Below are positions 54,502 to 63,878 of a stretch of 64,000 nt of DNA, piece after piece (the first letter of the stretch is position 1; each line of letters opens with the position of its first letter). The stretch covers positions 246,062 through 310,061 of the forward strand of contig NZ_CANNFF010000003.1 in NCBI RefSeq assembly GCF_947503855.1, written 5' to 3'. The translations under genes and the position numbers were made by a program. The stretch comes from an uncultured Polaribacter sp. (GTDB lineage: Bacteria; Bacteroidota; Bacteroidia; Flavobacteriales; Flavobacteriaceae). A model generated the notes under the pieces. The model worked only from the letters and a program-made list of their open reading frames with translations, had not been told where the DNA came from and did no database searches.

Positions 54502-57500
54502 CTATTGGTGATTTAATTTGATACTAACTGGACCAATTAAACCAGATTTTTCCAATTCAGTTTCATTATTTTTTGGTCGAGCTGTTGTCCAAGTTTTCTT
54601 AGAATTCTTTGGTCTTTTATTATCGAAAATTAATTGATTTCGCCAAGTATTGGTTACTTTAATTTCCAATTTATTTTCTCCAACTTGTATTTCGTCTGTA
54701 ATATCAAACTCAAAAGGAGGTGCCCATTTTACACCCACTTTTTTACCATTACACCATAATTCTGCAATATTTGCAACTTCTCCTAAATCAATACTCATGA
54801 ATTCTCCTAACTCTGTGACTTCAAAAATTTTGTTATACGTTATTGTACCTGAGTAATGTTGTATGGCTTTGTTTTCCAATTCAGTTAACGATTTTAATTC
54901 ATCAACAACAATAGACTCAGGAGTATCCCAACCTTTATCAAAAGATAATTGCCAGTTGTTTTGTAATGACATTTTTTTAATATCAATTGACTTTACAATT
55001 TCCTTTCCATTTTGATGAAAGATATACTCTCCAGATTTTGATGCTTTAACATCATCTTTATCCCAAGATATTTTTGGGTAATCATTTGTTTTATGAATTT
55101 GATACCACTCTGTTTTGGCATCTAAAATAGTTTGGTTATTAAAGGTTACTTTTGATGCAAATGATTTTTTATCACTTTTAGAAAACACAATAATTGTGCT
55201 TCCATTTTCAGGTAAAGAAACAGCAACATTTGTTCTATTAGTTGATGATTTCCAAATTTTAGCATCTTGTTGAATTCCTGTAAACGCATCCCAAATTTGT
55301 GGGGTCAAATCTTGTATTCTAAAACTTAATGACAAATCAACTGGATTTTCTTCTTTAGAAGCTACAAAATAGATATGCGCATCTTTTGTTTCTCTGTGAA
55401 TCCAATTAATATCTAAATCTTCAGAGACAATTACGTCTTTGGCTATTTTTTCTGCTTGTAAAACTTCATCAATGGTTTTACCCCAATAAACTCGACCTTT
55501 TCCAACTTGTTTTACACCGCTTTTGGTGTTATCCCACAGTTCATCAGCAATAAAAAGTAATTCTTTTAAATCATTCTCATTGTCCATTAAACTTGGTGAA
55601 TCTTTAGGTTTATCACCCAAAATTACTGCCCCATTCATCACTAATTCTTTCAGTTTTTTTGCTGTTGATAGCAGTATACTTTCTGAATCTCTTAATTTGA
55701 TAATTCGATAATCCCCTCCATTTTCAACATGGATTTTATCTTCTTTAATACTGATTTTTTCTTGTAATATTTCTGCATTTAAATAATCAAATCTATATCC
55801 TTTTGGGAATTCATCTAAATCAAATGGTGGACGTTCAAAATGATCTCCATAATACCATAATACATCTGCCACATATTCTCCTTGTTGCAACACATATTGG
55901 TTTCTAGATAAATACGCTATCCAATCTGGCATGTACTTCCACCAAGTTTGCTGGCGTACAAAAGGAAAACCAATATTACCACCAAAACTAGATCCTGGAT
56001 TTACATCTGTTTGTGGTGTATGAGAAAACGTGTGAAATACCAAGTGATTTACACCTTTTGCAAAATTATAATCGATTAAATATTTTACAGAAAAAGGGTG
56101 TTCATTCCACTTTACTCCAACTTGTGTACACGCTTCAGCTGCTAATTTTGGTTTATTATATAAATGTGTAGCTGAAGAAGCGTTATAAATTGGTTTTGCA
56201 TATTCATTTTGATCTGATGGAGCTTTTGGATACCAAAACTCAGTCATTGGAATATCACTAACACCATAATATCGCATGGGATCTACAGGTAAAACTTCTC
56301 CACCAGCACCTTCTGTATACACTTCTGCGCCCATTTCATGCGCAACTGTTGCAAAATGTTTGAAGAAATTATCAATAAAAACTTCATCCATTGTTTGGCG
56401 TAGATCTCTTAAAAATTTGGTTGTGGTTGCTGTATTTTCTATAATATAACCCATTGTAGCAGGTAGATATTTTTTTAAACTATATCCTCTTCTTTGCTCA
56501 AATTCTTTTAACATATCTTCAGAATTGATTGTCCAAGTAGGTACGTGACTTTCCCAACTATCAATTAATAAACCGTGTAATTTTCCATCTCCAATTGGCC
56601 CTCCATCTTTAATAAGATTTCCAATCATACCGTTTTTTAAATGATTTTCTATGGCAATTTTATCGAGTTTAGAAGATTCCCAACCTGTAGCTTCTGGCAC
56701 TGCAGGTTTGTTGGTCAATCGCATATTGATATGTCCAAAACGAACAATTGTCCAATTTCCATTAGGAACATTCCACGTTAGTTTTCCATCAGCAGATAAT
56801 TTATCGGTTAAGTTGATGATTGTCTCAGGCTTTATGATCGTATTTTCTGCGTAATTATACTGTACTTCTTTCTTTAAACGTCTTAATACTTTTGCTGCTT
56901 TTGCTTCATGATTGTGCAATTTGGGTTTTGCACTTAATCTTATAGATTCTGGAGCAATAGCGTGTTTTCCTAAAAAAGTAAATTTAAATTCAGTAGCTGT
57001 TGTTTCTGGAACGGCTAAGGTTAGGTATTTGCGTCTATCATTCCAGTTAGCATCTGGTATTTTTAAGGTTGTAATTTCTTGTAACTTATTATTGATATGT
57101 GCCTCTACTTTAATCGAAACTTCTACTCTTGGATAATTTGTACCTGTAATAATATGGCGCAACTGAGGGAAAACTATAGAACGCAAAGTAATCTCTTTAT
57201 CAAACGAAGTTTTTACCCAAGTTTTTTGGTTCTGTACTTTTGAAACACCTACTTTTCTATACTCTTTAAGTGGTTTTTTTAATCGAGTATTTTTTCTGGT
57301 AACAGTTAATTCTGAATCTGGATTAAAAATATCTTGCCAAGGAACTAATGGATTGTTTGTTTCAATTTTTGAAGGATTGTATGGTTTTAAATCATCACCT
57401 GCTAAAGTTGGAAAAGCCAGTACCTGAATATCTTTATAATCGTAATCTGGAGTATGGTATAGGGAATCTATCTTTAAATTTTCTTGAAAATGTTTGCCTC

Positions 57501-57972
57501 CTGAAATGTGATACGTAGTTTCTACCACTTCACGTTGCGCCTCATTTGCAGGCACCCAAGGCCCACCAGTCATAGACCAACCAGGACAATTTTGCATGGT
57601 GAATTTTAATCCTAATCTTTGGCATTCATCAGCAGCAAAACGAATCATATCCTCCCATTCTGGGGATAAAATTTTAATTGGTTTTACATTAGGAAAAGCA
57701 CGACCAGCTTTATTAAATAAATGAATTCCTTGTAAATCTGCATCTTTAATGGCTTGCAAATCTAATTTTAATCCTTCTTTGCTAATATTGTTTCCATTTA
57801 AATGGAACCAAGTTTCTGGATGGTATTCTTTTGATGGAGATTTGAAGTTTTGAGATAACTCTTTAAAAGTTGGAACATATTGTTTTTGATTGTTGTCTAA
57901 TTCTTTTTGATTTGATTTACATCCTAAAAAGAGAACTATTAACAAGAAGTAGTAAAGAGATTTAAAATTCAT
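54502..57972 (-). CDS. GH106-like alpha-L-rhamnosidase (lipoprotein)
   Basis: A 1156-residue lipoprotein (LFLGC, C18). The GH106-type signature is ETWFHLNGNNISKEGL followed by AIKDADLQGIHLFNKAG, then MQNCPGWSMTGGPW, a barrel with EVYTEGAGGEVLPVDP and MTEFWYPKAP, HTFSHTPQ, and a C-terminal beta-sandwich ending KSGLIGPVSIKL. It is the most divergent of the three GH106-like proteins. It lies 19 bp downstream of the heparinase-fold lyase in the three-gene unit 54502-63878 rather than in the rhamnosidase array, so it may be tuned to products of those lyases. Confidence 0.85.
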   Translation of the reverse strand: MNFKSLYYFLLIVLFLGCKSNQKELDNNQKQYVPTFKELSQNFKSPSKEYHPETWFHLNGNNISKEGLKLDLQAIKDADLQGIHLFNKAGRAFPNVKPIKILSPEWEDMIRFAADECQRLGLKFTMQNCPGWSMTGGPWVPANEAQREVVETTYHISGGKHFQENLKIDSLYHTPDYDYKDIQVLAFPTLAGDDLKPYNPSKIETNNPLVPWQDIFNPDSELTVTRKNTRLKKPLKEYRKVGVSKVQNQKTWVKTSFDKEITLRSIVFPQLRHIITGTNYPRVEVSIKVEAHINNKLQEITTLKIPDANWNDRRKYLTLAVPETTATEFKFTFLGKHAIAPESIRLSAKPKLHNHEAKAAKVLRRLKKEVQYNYAENTIIKPETIINLTDKLSADGKLTWNVPNGNWTIVRFGHINMRLTNKPAVPEATGWESSKLDKIAIENHLKNGMIGNLIKDGGPIGDGKLHGLLIDSWESHVPTWTINSEDMLKEFEQRRGYSLKKYLPATMGYIIENTATTTKFLRDLRQTMDEVFIDNFFKHFATVAHEMGAEVYTEGAGGEVLPVDPMRYYGVSDIPMTEFWYPKAPSDQNEYAKPIYNASSATHLYNKPKLAAEACTQVGVKWNEHPFSVKYLIDYNFAKGVNHLVFHTFSHTPQTDVNPGSSFGGNIGFPFVRQQTWWKYMPDWIAYLSRNQYVLQQGEYVADVLWYYGDHFERPPFDLDEFPKGYRFDYLNAEILQEKISIKEDKIHVENGGDYRIIKLRDSESILLSTAKKLKELVMNGAVILGDKPKDSPSLMDNENDLKELLFIADELWDNTKSGVKQVGKGRVYWGKTIDEVLQAEKIAKDVIVSEDLDINWIHRETKDAHIYFVASKEENPVDLSLSFRIQDLTPQIWDAFTGIQQDAKIWKSSTNRTNVAVSLPENGSTIIVFSKSDKKSFASKVTFNNQTILDAKTEWYQIHKTNDYPKISWDKDDVKASKSGEYIFHQNGKEIVKSIDIKKMSLQNNWQLSFDKGWDTPESIVVDELKSLTELENKAIQHYSGTITYNKIFEVTELGEFMSIDLGEVANIAELWCNGKKVGVKWAPPFEFDITDEIQVGENKLEIKVTNTWRNQLIFDNKRPKNSKKTWTTARPKNNETELEKSGLIGPVSIKLNHQ

Positions 57973-57991
57973 TATTGAGGTTTTAAGTAAA

Positions 57992-60900
57992 TTAATGTTT
58001 TATTACTTTCAAAATTACTGGCGTATTTAAATTTAATTTTACAAAATAAATACCATTAGAAGTATCTGAAATATCTATATTTAAAAAGCCATTATTGACT
58101 TTCTTTTTGATTGATTTTACCAATTGTAATTGCATATTGTAAACTTCAAATTTCACCTGACTAAGATGCTCTGGAATTGTTAATTGAAATTTCCCTTTTG
58201 ATGGATTTGGATATGCAATAATATGATTAAGGTTTTTTTTTATGTCTTTATTTGATAAAATATAATCCAAAGTATATTCTGAAAATGCTTTTCCATCTGC
58301 ATCCGCATTTATTGTATTATCTATAAAAGTTAGCTGACTTCCTTTTCCTATATACAGGGAGACATCTGTTGTAGATGCTTTAACTAAAGTTCTAACGATG
58401 GCAAACCTTCCTGTAAAAGCAATGTTGAAATCTGGTAAATTAATAGCAACATTATCATCATCATTAGACAAAACATAATCAATAATTTCTTGTCCATTAA
58501 TTTGAGAAATCACTTTTACACCAACAATTTTTTCGTCTGCTATAATATTTTGGGTTGATTTTATGGTTGACACATCATTTGCTGATGGTTCGTATATGGT
58601 AATGAAAGGTTGATTCCAAGCTTCACCATATTTACGCGCAACAAAAACCTGTGTGTCTTTTTGATCATAGCCATTGCTTACTTCTTGTGTTGGAGGTGCT
58701 AATGCTGCACTATATTCTTTATCTACACCTCCTGGAACGTTAACATGCAAATAATCATTTGTTGCTTGTAAATCGAACCTAGCCGTAATTGAATTGCTTG
58801 TTAATGCAGATGTTTTTGTATTAGAAAACCATCTCCATCCTGGTTGTTTTCTATCATCACCTATATCATTTTGGTATCTATTTGGAGTATTTGTTAAACT
58901 TAAAAGATTGCCTTCTGTTTTAATTTGCATAACATCTCCTAAACCATGAAACAAGTAATCGTGATAATTATTGGTTACATTCGATTTTGACCTAAAAATA
59001 TCGACATAATAACCAGAAGTACTACTTGTTCTAATAATACTATTGGTGCGTTGCTGATCTACATTATTTTGATTATCATCTAAAAATTGTGTTGAAAAAC
59101 TAAAATTTGCAGCAATTGGGTTTGCATACGGTTTTGGCTCTGAAGCCTGTAATACAATTGGATCTACAATATTTTGCCAAGTGCTACCTCCGTTTGTTTT
59201 AGGACCTCTACCAGAAGAACCATTTACAATAATTGTATTATGTGCAGCATAAGAAACTGCATATTGCTCATGTAATTCCGAACCATATCCGCTTGCTGAA
59301 CCACCAAAATCTGGCCCAATAACATAGCCTACACCATACAATTCCATATCTAATCCTGAAGCGTGTGCATGTACATATGTACCACCTCCTGTATAATACA
59401 TTAAACCATTTTGTTTATCATCTACTCCAGAATAATTGCGTTGCATAACAACGCCAGCATGCGATGCTTTAACGGTTCCATATTTTGGCTCACCATCTGC
59501 GCTAATCGAATTATCAATATTTACACCCCAAAGTAATTGTAAAGGACTGTTCCATTCTAAACGTTGATTTTCTATAACTGGATTATAACCTCCATCTTCA
59601 GCGTAGATTTTTTTTAAGGTTGATGATGCTCTTTCTTTCAAATCTGTATAACCCTTTTTATCTGCAATTTTTAGAACACTTCTAAAAATATGTGCGTGGT
59701 CAGTAAAACTTCTACCTATATCTCCATAAGCCATTGTTGCCCCATTTGGATATAAGAAGTTTTCATAAATAAAAATACTTTCTAAAATGTCTTTATTATT
59801 ATCAACAATATTTAAATCAGGCTGATAATCATCTATAATATTCATCAATTGAATAAATAAAGCATGAGTGAATTTACCATAACCCGCAGATTCTGGCCAC
59901 AAACGATCTTGAGTACTAAATCTATCTAACATCCAATTTACTCCTGGTTGGTTGCTATTGGCTGCACCATTCATCAATAGATTAAAATAAGCTTCTCTCT
60001 TTGCATCATCTTCCATACACATTACACTATACAAAGCACCTGGAAGTTCTAGCACTGGATGATTAGACCCATTTCCACCTATTTCTATAACATTATCTGC
60101 CATTACTTCAAAGGCTTTTTGAGAGGTTTCAAAATTAAAAGGAACTTGGCTATTACTTGTTAAATCATAGACTGTTTTTCCTGTGGATGAAATAAAAGGT
60201 TGCACAAAATCGTAAATCATTGCTACTCTTGTAAAGAGCTCTCTTGGCGGAATTAAATGATTAAAACTGCCTGTATAAAATTGAAAATCTGTATTCTGAA
60301 CGCTTAATAGTTTTACATATTGATGCAAAATATCTGAAGCAATTTGTGCATATTTTTCATCTTCTGTTAAATAATACAACATTGCACATTCTACACCAAT
60401 ATTTAATCGTGTTCTATGTGTAGTTCTATTTCCAGGTATTGGTGGTATAATAGAAATTTCTGCGCTAGGGTTACTTGCATGATTTAAAAATCTTGAAGCC
60501 TGATTTTGTTTTAATTGATTGAATAAACTGCTTGCCCAAGTATGATTAGAAATATTATCTAAAATACCTTGTCTGTCTGCTGGAGAAACCCAAATATGGG
60601 GATGTGTTAAAGATTGCGTTCCTGTTCCTGTTCCGTTTCCATTACTTGTTGAATTATTTAATAAATCTGTGAATTCAATATTATCAAAAGAAAAAGTTCC
60701 AGTACCTGAACGTGAAGTCGCCTGAATTTTAAATCCTGAAATATCGGCTTTAGGAAAAGCTGTGTTTCTTAATGAAAAATCATTAATAACACTTGTATTA
60801 CCAACCCATAAATCCATTTTTCCATTAGCAACAGCTTCTGAATTTCCATTTGGTGCAGTATAACTTTGGTCACTACCAGAATTATTTACAATAAAGGTAA

Positions 60901-61396
60901 TTTCTTGCTTACCTGTATAATAACTTGAACTTGGTGCACCTCCAATATTATCTATAGTAGTTACTTTAAATTCATTGGTTCCATTTTTACCAACAATACC
61001 AAAACGACTTGCGTAGGTAGAATTTGTTCCAAATGAGGAACTGGAAAAACTATTCCCGATAAAAATGCTAAAAGTTGGATTTTGAGTACCTGATTGATAA
61101 TTACTTAACTCAAAATCAAATTTGAATTGTACCAAAGTTGGATTTTCTGTTAGATTAAAATTTCTAAACGCATATATGGTAGCTGCCTCAGTTCTTTCAA
61201 ATTGCAGAGCTCCATTATTGATGCTTGTTACTAAATTCGTTTTACTTTCAGTTAGTCCATTAAAATCACCAATATCTGGCACAGTACTAATGTAATCTGA
61301 AACTACTGTTGAAACACTAAAATCTTGAGTGAATAATTGTGCTTTTATGGAGCTTGAAAAAGCTAAAACTAAAATCGTAAAAAGTAGTTTTTTCAT
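57992..61396 (-). CDS. T9SS-secreted heparinase II/III-fold polysaccharide lyase
   Basis: A 1134-residue secreted protein (Sec signal 1-19, ending IKAQ). An N-terminal beta-sandwich (~21-245) ends in an NGTGTGT linker. An alpha/alpha toroid (~262-620) and a heparinase II/III-like beta domain (~635-900) follow. The latter has the diagnostic VHAHASGLDMELYGVGYVIG (His-x-His-x4-Asp) and YAAHNTIIVNG. A further beta domain precedes the T9SS tail (~1058-1134, YPNPSKG). Heparinase-fold lyases cleave uronic-acid polymers by beta-elimination. A non-PL28 ulvan lyase of this general type was later placed in family PL40; membership of this protein is inferred, not shown. It lies between a propeller lyase and a GH106 gene with gaps of 31 and 19 bp. 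Confidence 0.82.
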   Translation of the reverse strand: MKKLLFTILVLAFSSSIKAQLFTQDFSVSTVVSDYISTVPDIGDFNGLTESKTNLVTSINNGALQFERTEAATIYAFRNFNLTENPTLVQFKFDFELSNYQSGTQNPTFSIFIGNSFSSSSFGTNSTYASRFGIVGKNGTNEFKVTTIDNIGGAPSSSYYTGKQEITFIVNNSGSDQSYTAPNGNSEAVANGKMDLWVGNTSVINDFSLRNTAFPKADISGFKIQATSRSGTGTFSFDNIEFTDLLNNSTSNGNGTGTGTQSLTHPHIWVSPADRQGILDNISNHTWASSLFNQLKQNQASRFLNHASNPSAEISIIPPIPGNRTTHRTRLNIGVECAMLYYLTEDEKYAQIASDILHQYVKLLSVQNTDFQFYTGSFNHLIPPRELFTRVAMIYDFVQPFISSTGKTVYDLTSNSQVPFNFETSQKAFEVMADNVIEIGGNGSNHPVLELPGALYSVMCMEDDAKREAYFNLLMNGAANSNQPGVNWMLDRFSTQDRLWPESAGYGKFTHALFIQLMNIIDDYQPDLNIVDNNKDILESIFIYENFLYPNGATMAYGDIGRSFTDHAHIFRSVLKIADKKGYTDLKERASSTLKKIYAEDGGYNPVIENQRLEWNSPLQLLWGVNIDNSISADGEPKYGTVKASHAGVVMQRNYSGVDDKQNGLMYYTGGGTYVHAHASGLDMELYGVGYVIGPDFGGSASGYGSELHEQYAVSYAAHNTIIVNGSSGRGPKTNGGSTWQNIVDPIVLQASEPKPYANPIAANFSFSTQFLDDNQNNVDQQRTNSIIRTSSTSGYYVDIFRSKSNVTNNYHDYLFHGLGDVMQIKTEGNLLSLTNTPNRYQNDIGDDRKQPGWRWFSNTKTSALTSNSITARFDLQATNDYLHVNVPGGVDKEYSAALAPPTQEVSNGYDQKDTQVFVARKYGEAWNQPFITIYEPSANDVSTIKSTQNIIADEKIVGVKVISQINGQEIIDYVLSNDDDNVAINLPDFNIAFTGRFAIVRTLVKASTTDVSLYIGKGSQLTFIDNTINADADGKAFSEYTLDYILSNKDIKKNLNHIIAYPNPSKGKFQLTIPEHLSQVKFEVYNMQLQLVKSIKKKVNNGFLNIDISDTSNGIYFVKLNLNTPVILKVIKH

Positions 61397-61427
61397 ATTT
61401 TTTTCAGGATTAGATAAATCATACTTT

Positions 61428-63878
61428 TTATTCTATCATTAATTTAGATGAATAAACATTTTGATTACCATCTGTTACGTTAACAAGGTATAATCCTTTG
61501 GAAAAACCATTTATATTTATTTCAAACGTAGATTCTTCAAGAGTGTTATTATAAACTACTTTTCCTAAATAATTATAAATTTTAATAGCTACTTTGCCAA
61601 GGTTGTTTAACTTTAATGTAAAGTTTTCTCTTGCAGGGTTAGGAAAGATAGCTATTGATGATTTGTTTAATTTTTCTTGTGTAATACTAAGCGTTTGACT
61701 TGTAGGAATGGCTTTCCATTTACTTCTTTCATCTGTTTCTGGTACAGAACTTGTATTAACAGCACCATCACTATTATGATATAAAAAACGACCACCTGTA
61801 CCTGCCTCGAACCTAAACGTATCATCTGATTCATTATAATAAACTTGCCAAATTTTGTCTGTATCGTTAGCTGGAGAAGCTTTACCTGTACTTACTACGA
61901 AAAAAGGTTTATTGCCACCATCAAAACCTGAACCTGTTGCCCTAAGTATTCCAAAACTTTCGCTGTCTATATTATAAAATCCTCCTGTTTTTACAAAAGT
62001 CCAGTGTGTATTTGTTTCCTTTCCTGAATCTCCCATAGTAACAGGTATTGCACTGTTTCCTGCATCTGTTAAGAATTTTCCTGTAGCTACATTTCTTAAT
62101 CTGTAAGTATCTAAAGTTAAATCAGATTTATCTATTTCTTTAACATCAATCGTAATTTCTGAAGTACTTATGCTTTCTCCATTGGTTTTGTATGCCACTG
62201 CTTTTAATTTGTATATTTCATTTGAATCTGGTGTCCAATCTAAGAGATATGGTTTTGTGGTATCTTCTTGTAATACAACATTATTTATCAAAAATTCAAC
62301 TTTTGTTATTTCTCCTTCATCTGCAGTTGCAGTTGCGTACAATTGTATTTCTTCTCCTTCCCAAAATGACTGATTATCTGTTGGAGTAACTAAATTTACA
62401 GCAAAAGGTTGAGGGCCAGTTACAACATTTAAATCTATAATTTGTAAATATGTTGGTTGTGTATCATCTTTATCTGTAGTGTTGTTTTCTAACAAATAAT
62501 AATACAGTTTCCCGTCTGAAATATAAACCTGCCCTTTTCTAAAACGTTTACCAGAAGTCTGTTCATATACTCTTGTAAAAAGATTAGTACCTCCAAGTGC
62601 TTCTTCTACAAAGGGTCTTCCTGAAGAGTTTAGACCTATAAGATAAACTTTATCTCCTGCAGCATATATTGCTTCAGCACCAGAAAAATCTGTTGAGGTA
62701 ATAAAATCATTAGCTCCAGCTGGTTTATACGTGTGTACCTGTTTCGTTACGTTATTTTCATTATCCTTTACTCTACCTATAAAGTGTATATCTTCATTAT
62801 CTGTAACAGTCCAATCAAAACCTTGTACCATGTAAACTTGATTAACAGCTGTAGTTTCTACTAAATCTCCAGGTTCTGAAATTTTAATTAAATCTGATTT
62901 TGCAAGAGGTCTTGTAAAACCAGTACCTTCATGATCTTTCCATTGTGTTAATCCACTTGGATCATCAGAATATGCATAATAAAATCCGTTTTGATATTGA
63001 TATTTATCATTTTTTACATTTGCTCTTTGTTGAAAACCAATTCTTATTTTTCCATTGAAGTATTTTATATCTCCATATAAACCCCAATTGTATGGGCTAC
63101 CATGACTAGAAGCGCTTGTTCTGTTAAAATCTGTATAGCCTTCCCAGTCATTCCCATCATATTTAGCAAATAAAAACTTACCATTTTCTGAAAAACCAAA
63201 CCTATTTTTCATAAACAAATCACCTTCGTCATTTGTAAAAAAGGCAGGATATGTTAACAATTTAGTGGTATTATCATCTGTAATTCCAGGAAACCTTAAA
63301 TGTTTGTAATTATTATTAGGTGATTGCACAAATAGATCAATGGTAAACTCATCATCTGGAACTGTTGCTGCATTTAGTGTCGTGTAAGAATATCTTAAAT
63401 AGTCATTTGCAAATGCTGCAATTCTACCATTTCTATGCATATCGTACACCATGTGGATTGTTCCGTTTTTTGGAGAAATACCTACTGCAATAGTGTTATG
63501 TGTTTCACCTATCCACCATCTTCCATTATAACCAGTATGTTGGTGTGGGAATTCTATTGTTTTTTGAACCCCAGTTTTTTGGTTATACCTAGTCAACATT
63601 ACATGTCGATCGTTTTTACCCCCTCTATACCAAGTTAAAAAAACAAAATCTCCAAAAACTTTTATACAATCTCCATGAGGTGTTAGTGCCGTTCCATAAA
63701 CATAATCGTAACCTGTTGATGAATTTGTTGTTGTGTTTAATGGTACTCTATCACCATCAAAATACATGGCCAAATCTGTAATTTTAATTTCTTTTTCTAG
63801 AGTTACCTGCGAATATATTGTGGCAGATAATAGAAATATTAGTATTAAAGTTATATTCTTCAACCTATGAGTTTTCAT
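61428..63878 (-). CDS. T9SS-secreted BNR_4 propeller lyase (PL24/PL25-type ulvan lyase) with Ig-like and ulvan-binding-like modules
   Basis: An 816-residue secreted protein (Sec signal 1-23, ending YSQ). The BNR_4-type propeller (~30-485) carries TPHGDCIKV, FLTWYRGGKNDRHV, GETHNTIAVGI (H127), TIHMVYDMHRNG (H142, H148) and LTYPAFF. The later blade reads GDIKYFNGKIRIGFQQR, without the His found at the same place in 48808-51999, so the two may belong to different lyase families or catalytic subtypes. It continues with an Ig-like domain (~493-580, VEFLINNVVLQED), one shared module (~589-726, [14 protein letters not shown] to DERSKWKAIP) and a T9SS tail (~742-816). It is the first gene of the unit ending at 54502. 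The 122 bases upstream to the window edge show no operator repeat. Confidence 0.87.
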   Translation of the reverse strand: MKTHRLKNITLILIFLLSATIYSQVTLEKEIKITDLAMYFDGDRVPLNTTTNSSTGYDYVYGTALTPHGDCIKVFGDFVFLTWYRGGKNDRHVMLTRYNQKTGVQKTIEFPHQHTGYNGRWWIGETHNTIAVGISPKNGTIHMVYDMHRNGRIAAFANDYLRYSYTTLNAATVPDDEFTIDLFVQSPNNNYKHLRFPGITDDNTTKLLTYPAFFTNDEGDLFMKNRFGFSENGKFLFAKYDGNDWEGYTDFNRTSASSHGSPYNWGLYGDIKYFNGKIRIGFQQRANVKNDKYQYQNGFYYAYSDDPSGLTQWKDHEGTGFTRPLAKSDLIKISEPGDLVETTAVNQVYMVQGFDWTVTDNEDIHFIGRVKDNENNVTKQVHTYKPAGANDFITSTDFSGAEAIYAAGDKVYLIGLNSSGRPFVEEALGGTNLFTRVYEQTSGKRFRKGQVYISDGKLYYYLLENNTTDKDDTQPTYLQIIDLNVVTGPQPFAVNLVTPTDNQSFWEGEEIQLYATATADEGEITKVEFLINNVVLQEDTTKPYLLDWTPDSNEIYKLKAVAYKTNGESISTSEITIDVKEIDKSDLTLDTYRLRNVATGKFLTDAGNSAIPVTMGDSGKETNTHWTFVKTGGFYNIDSESFGILRATGSGFDGGNKPFFVVSTGKASPANDTDKIWQVYYNESDDTFRFEAGTGGRFLYHNSDGAVNTSSVPETDERSKWKAIPTSQTLSITQEKLNKSSIAIFPNPARENFTLKLNNLGKVAIKIYNYLGKVVYNNTLEESTFEININGFSKGLYLVNVTDGNQNVYSSKLMIE

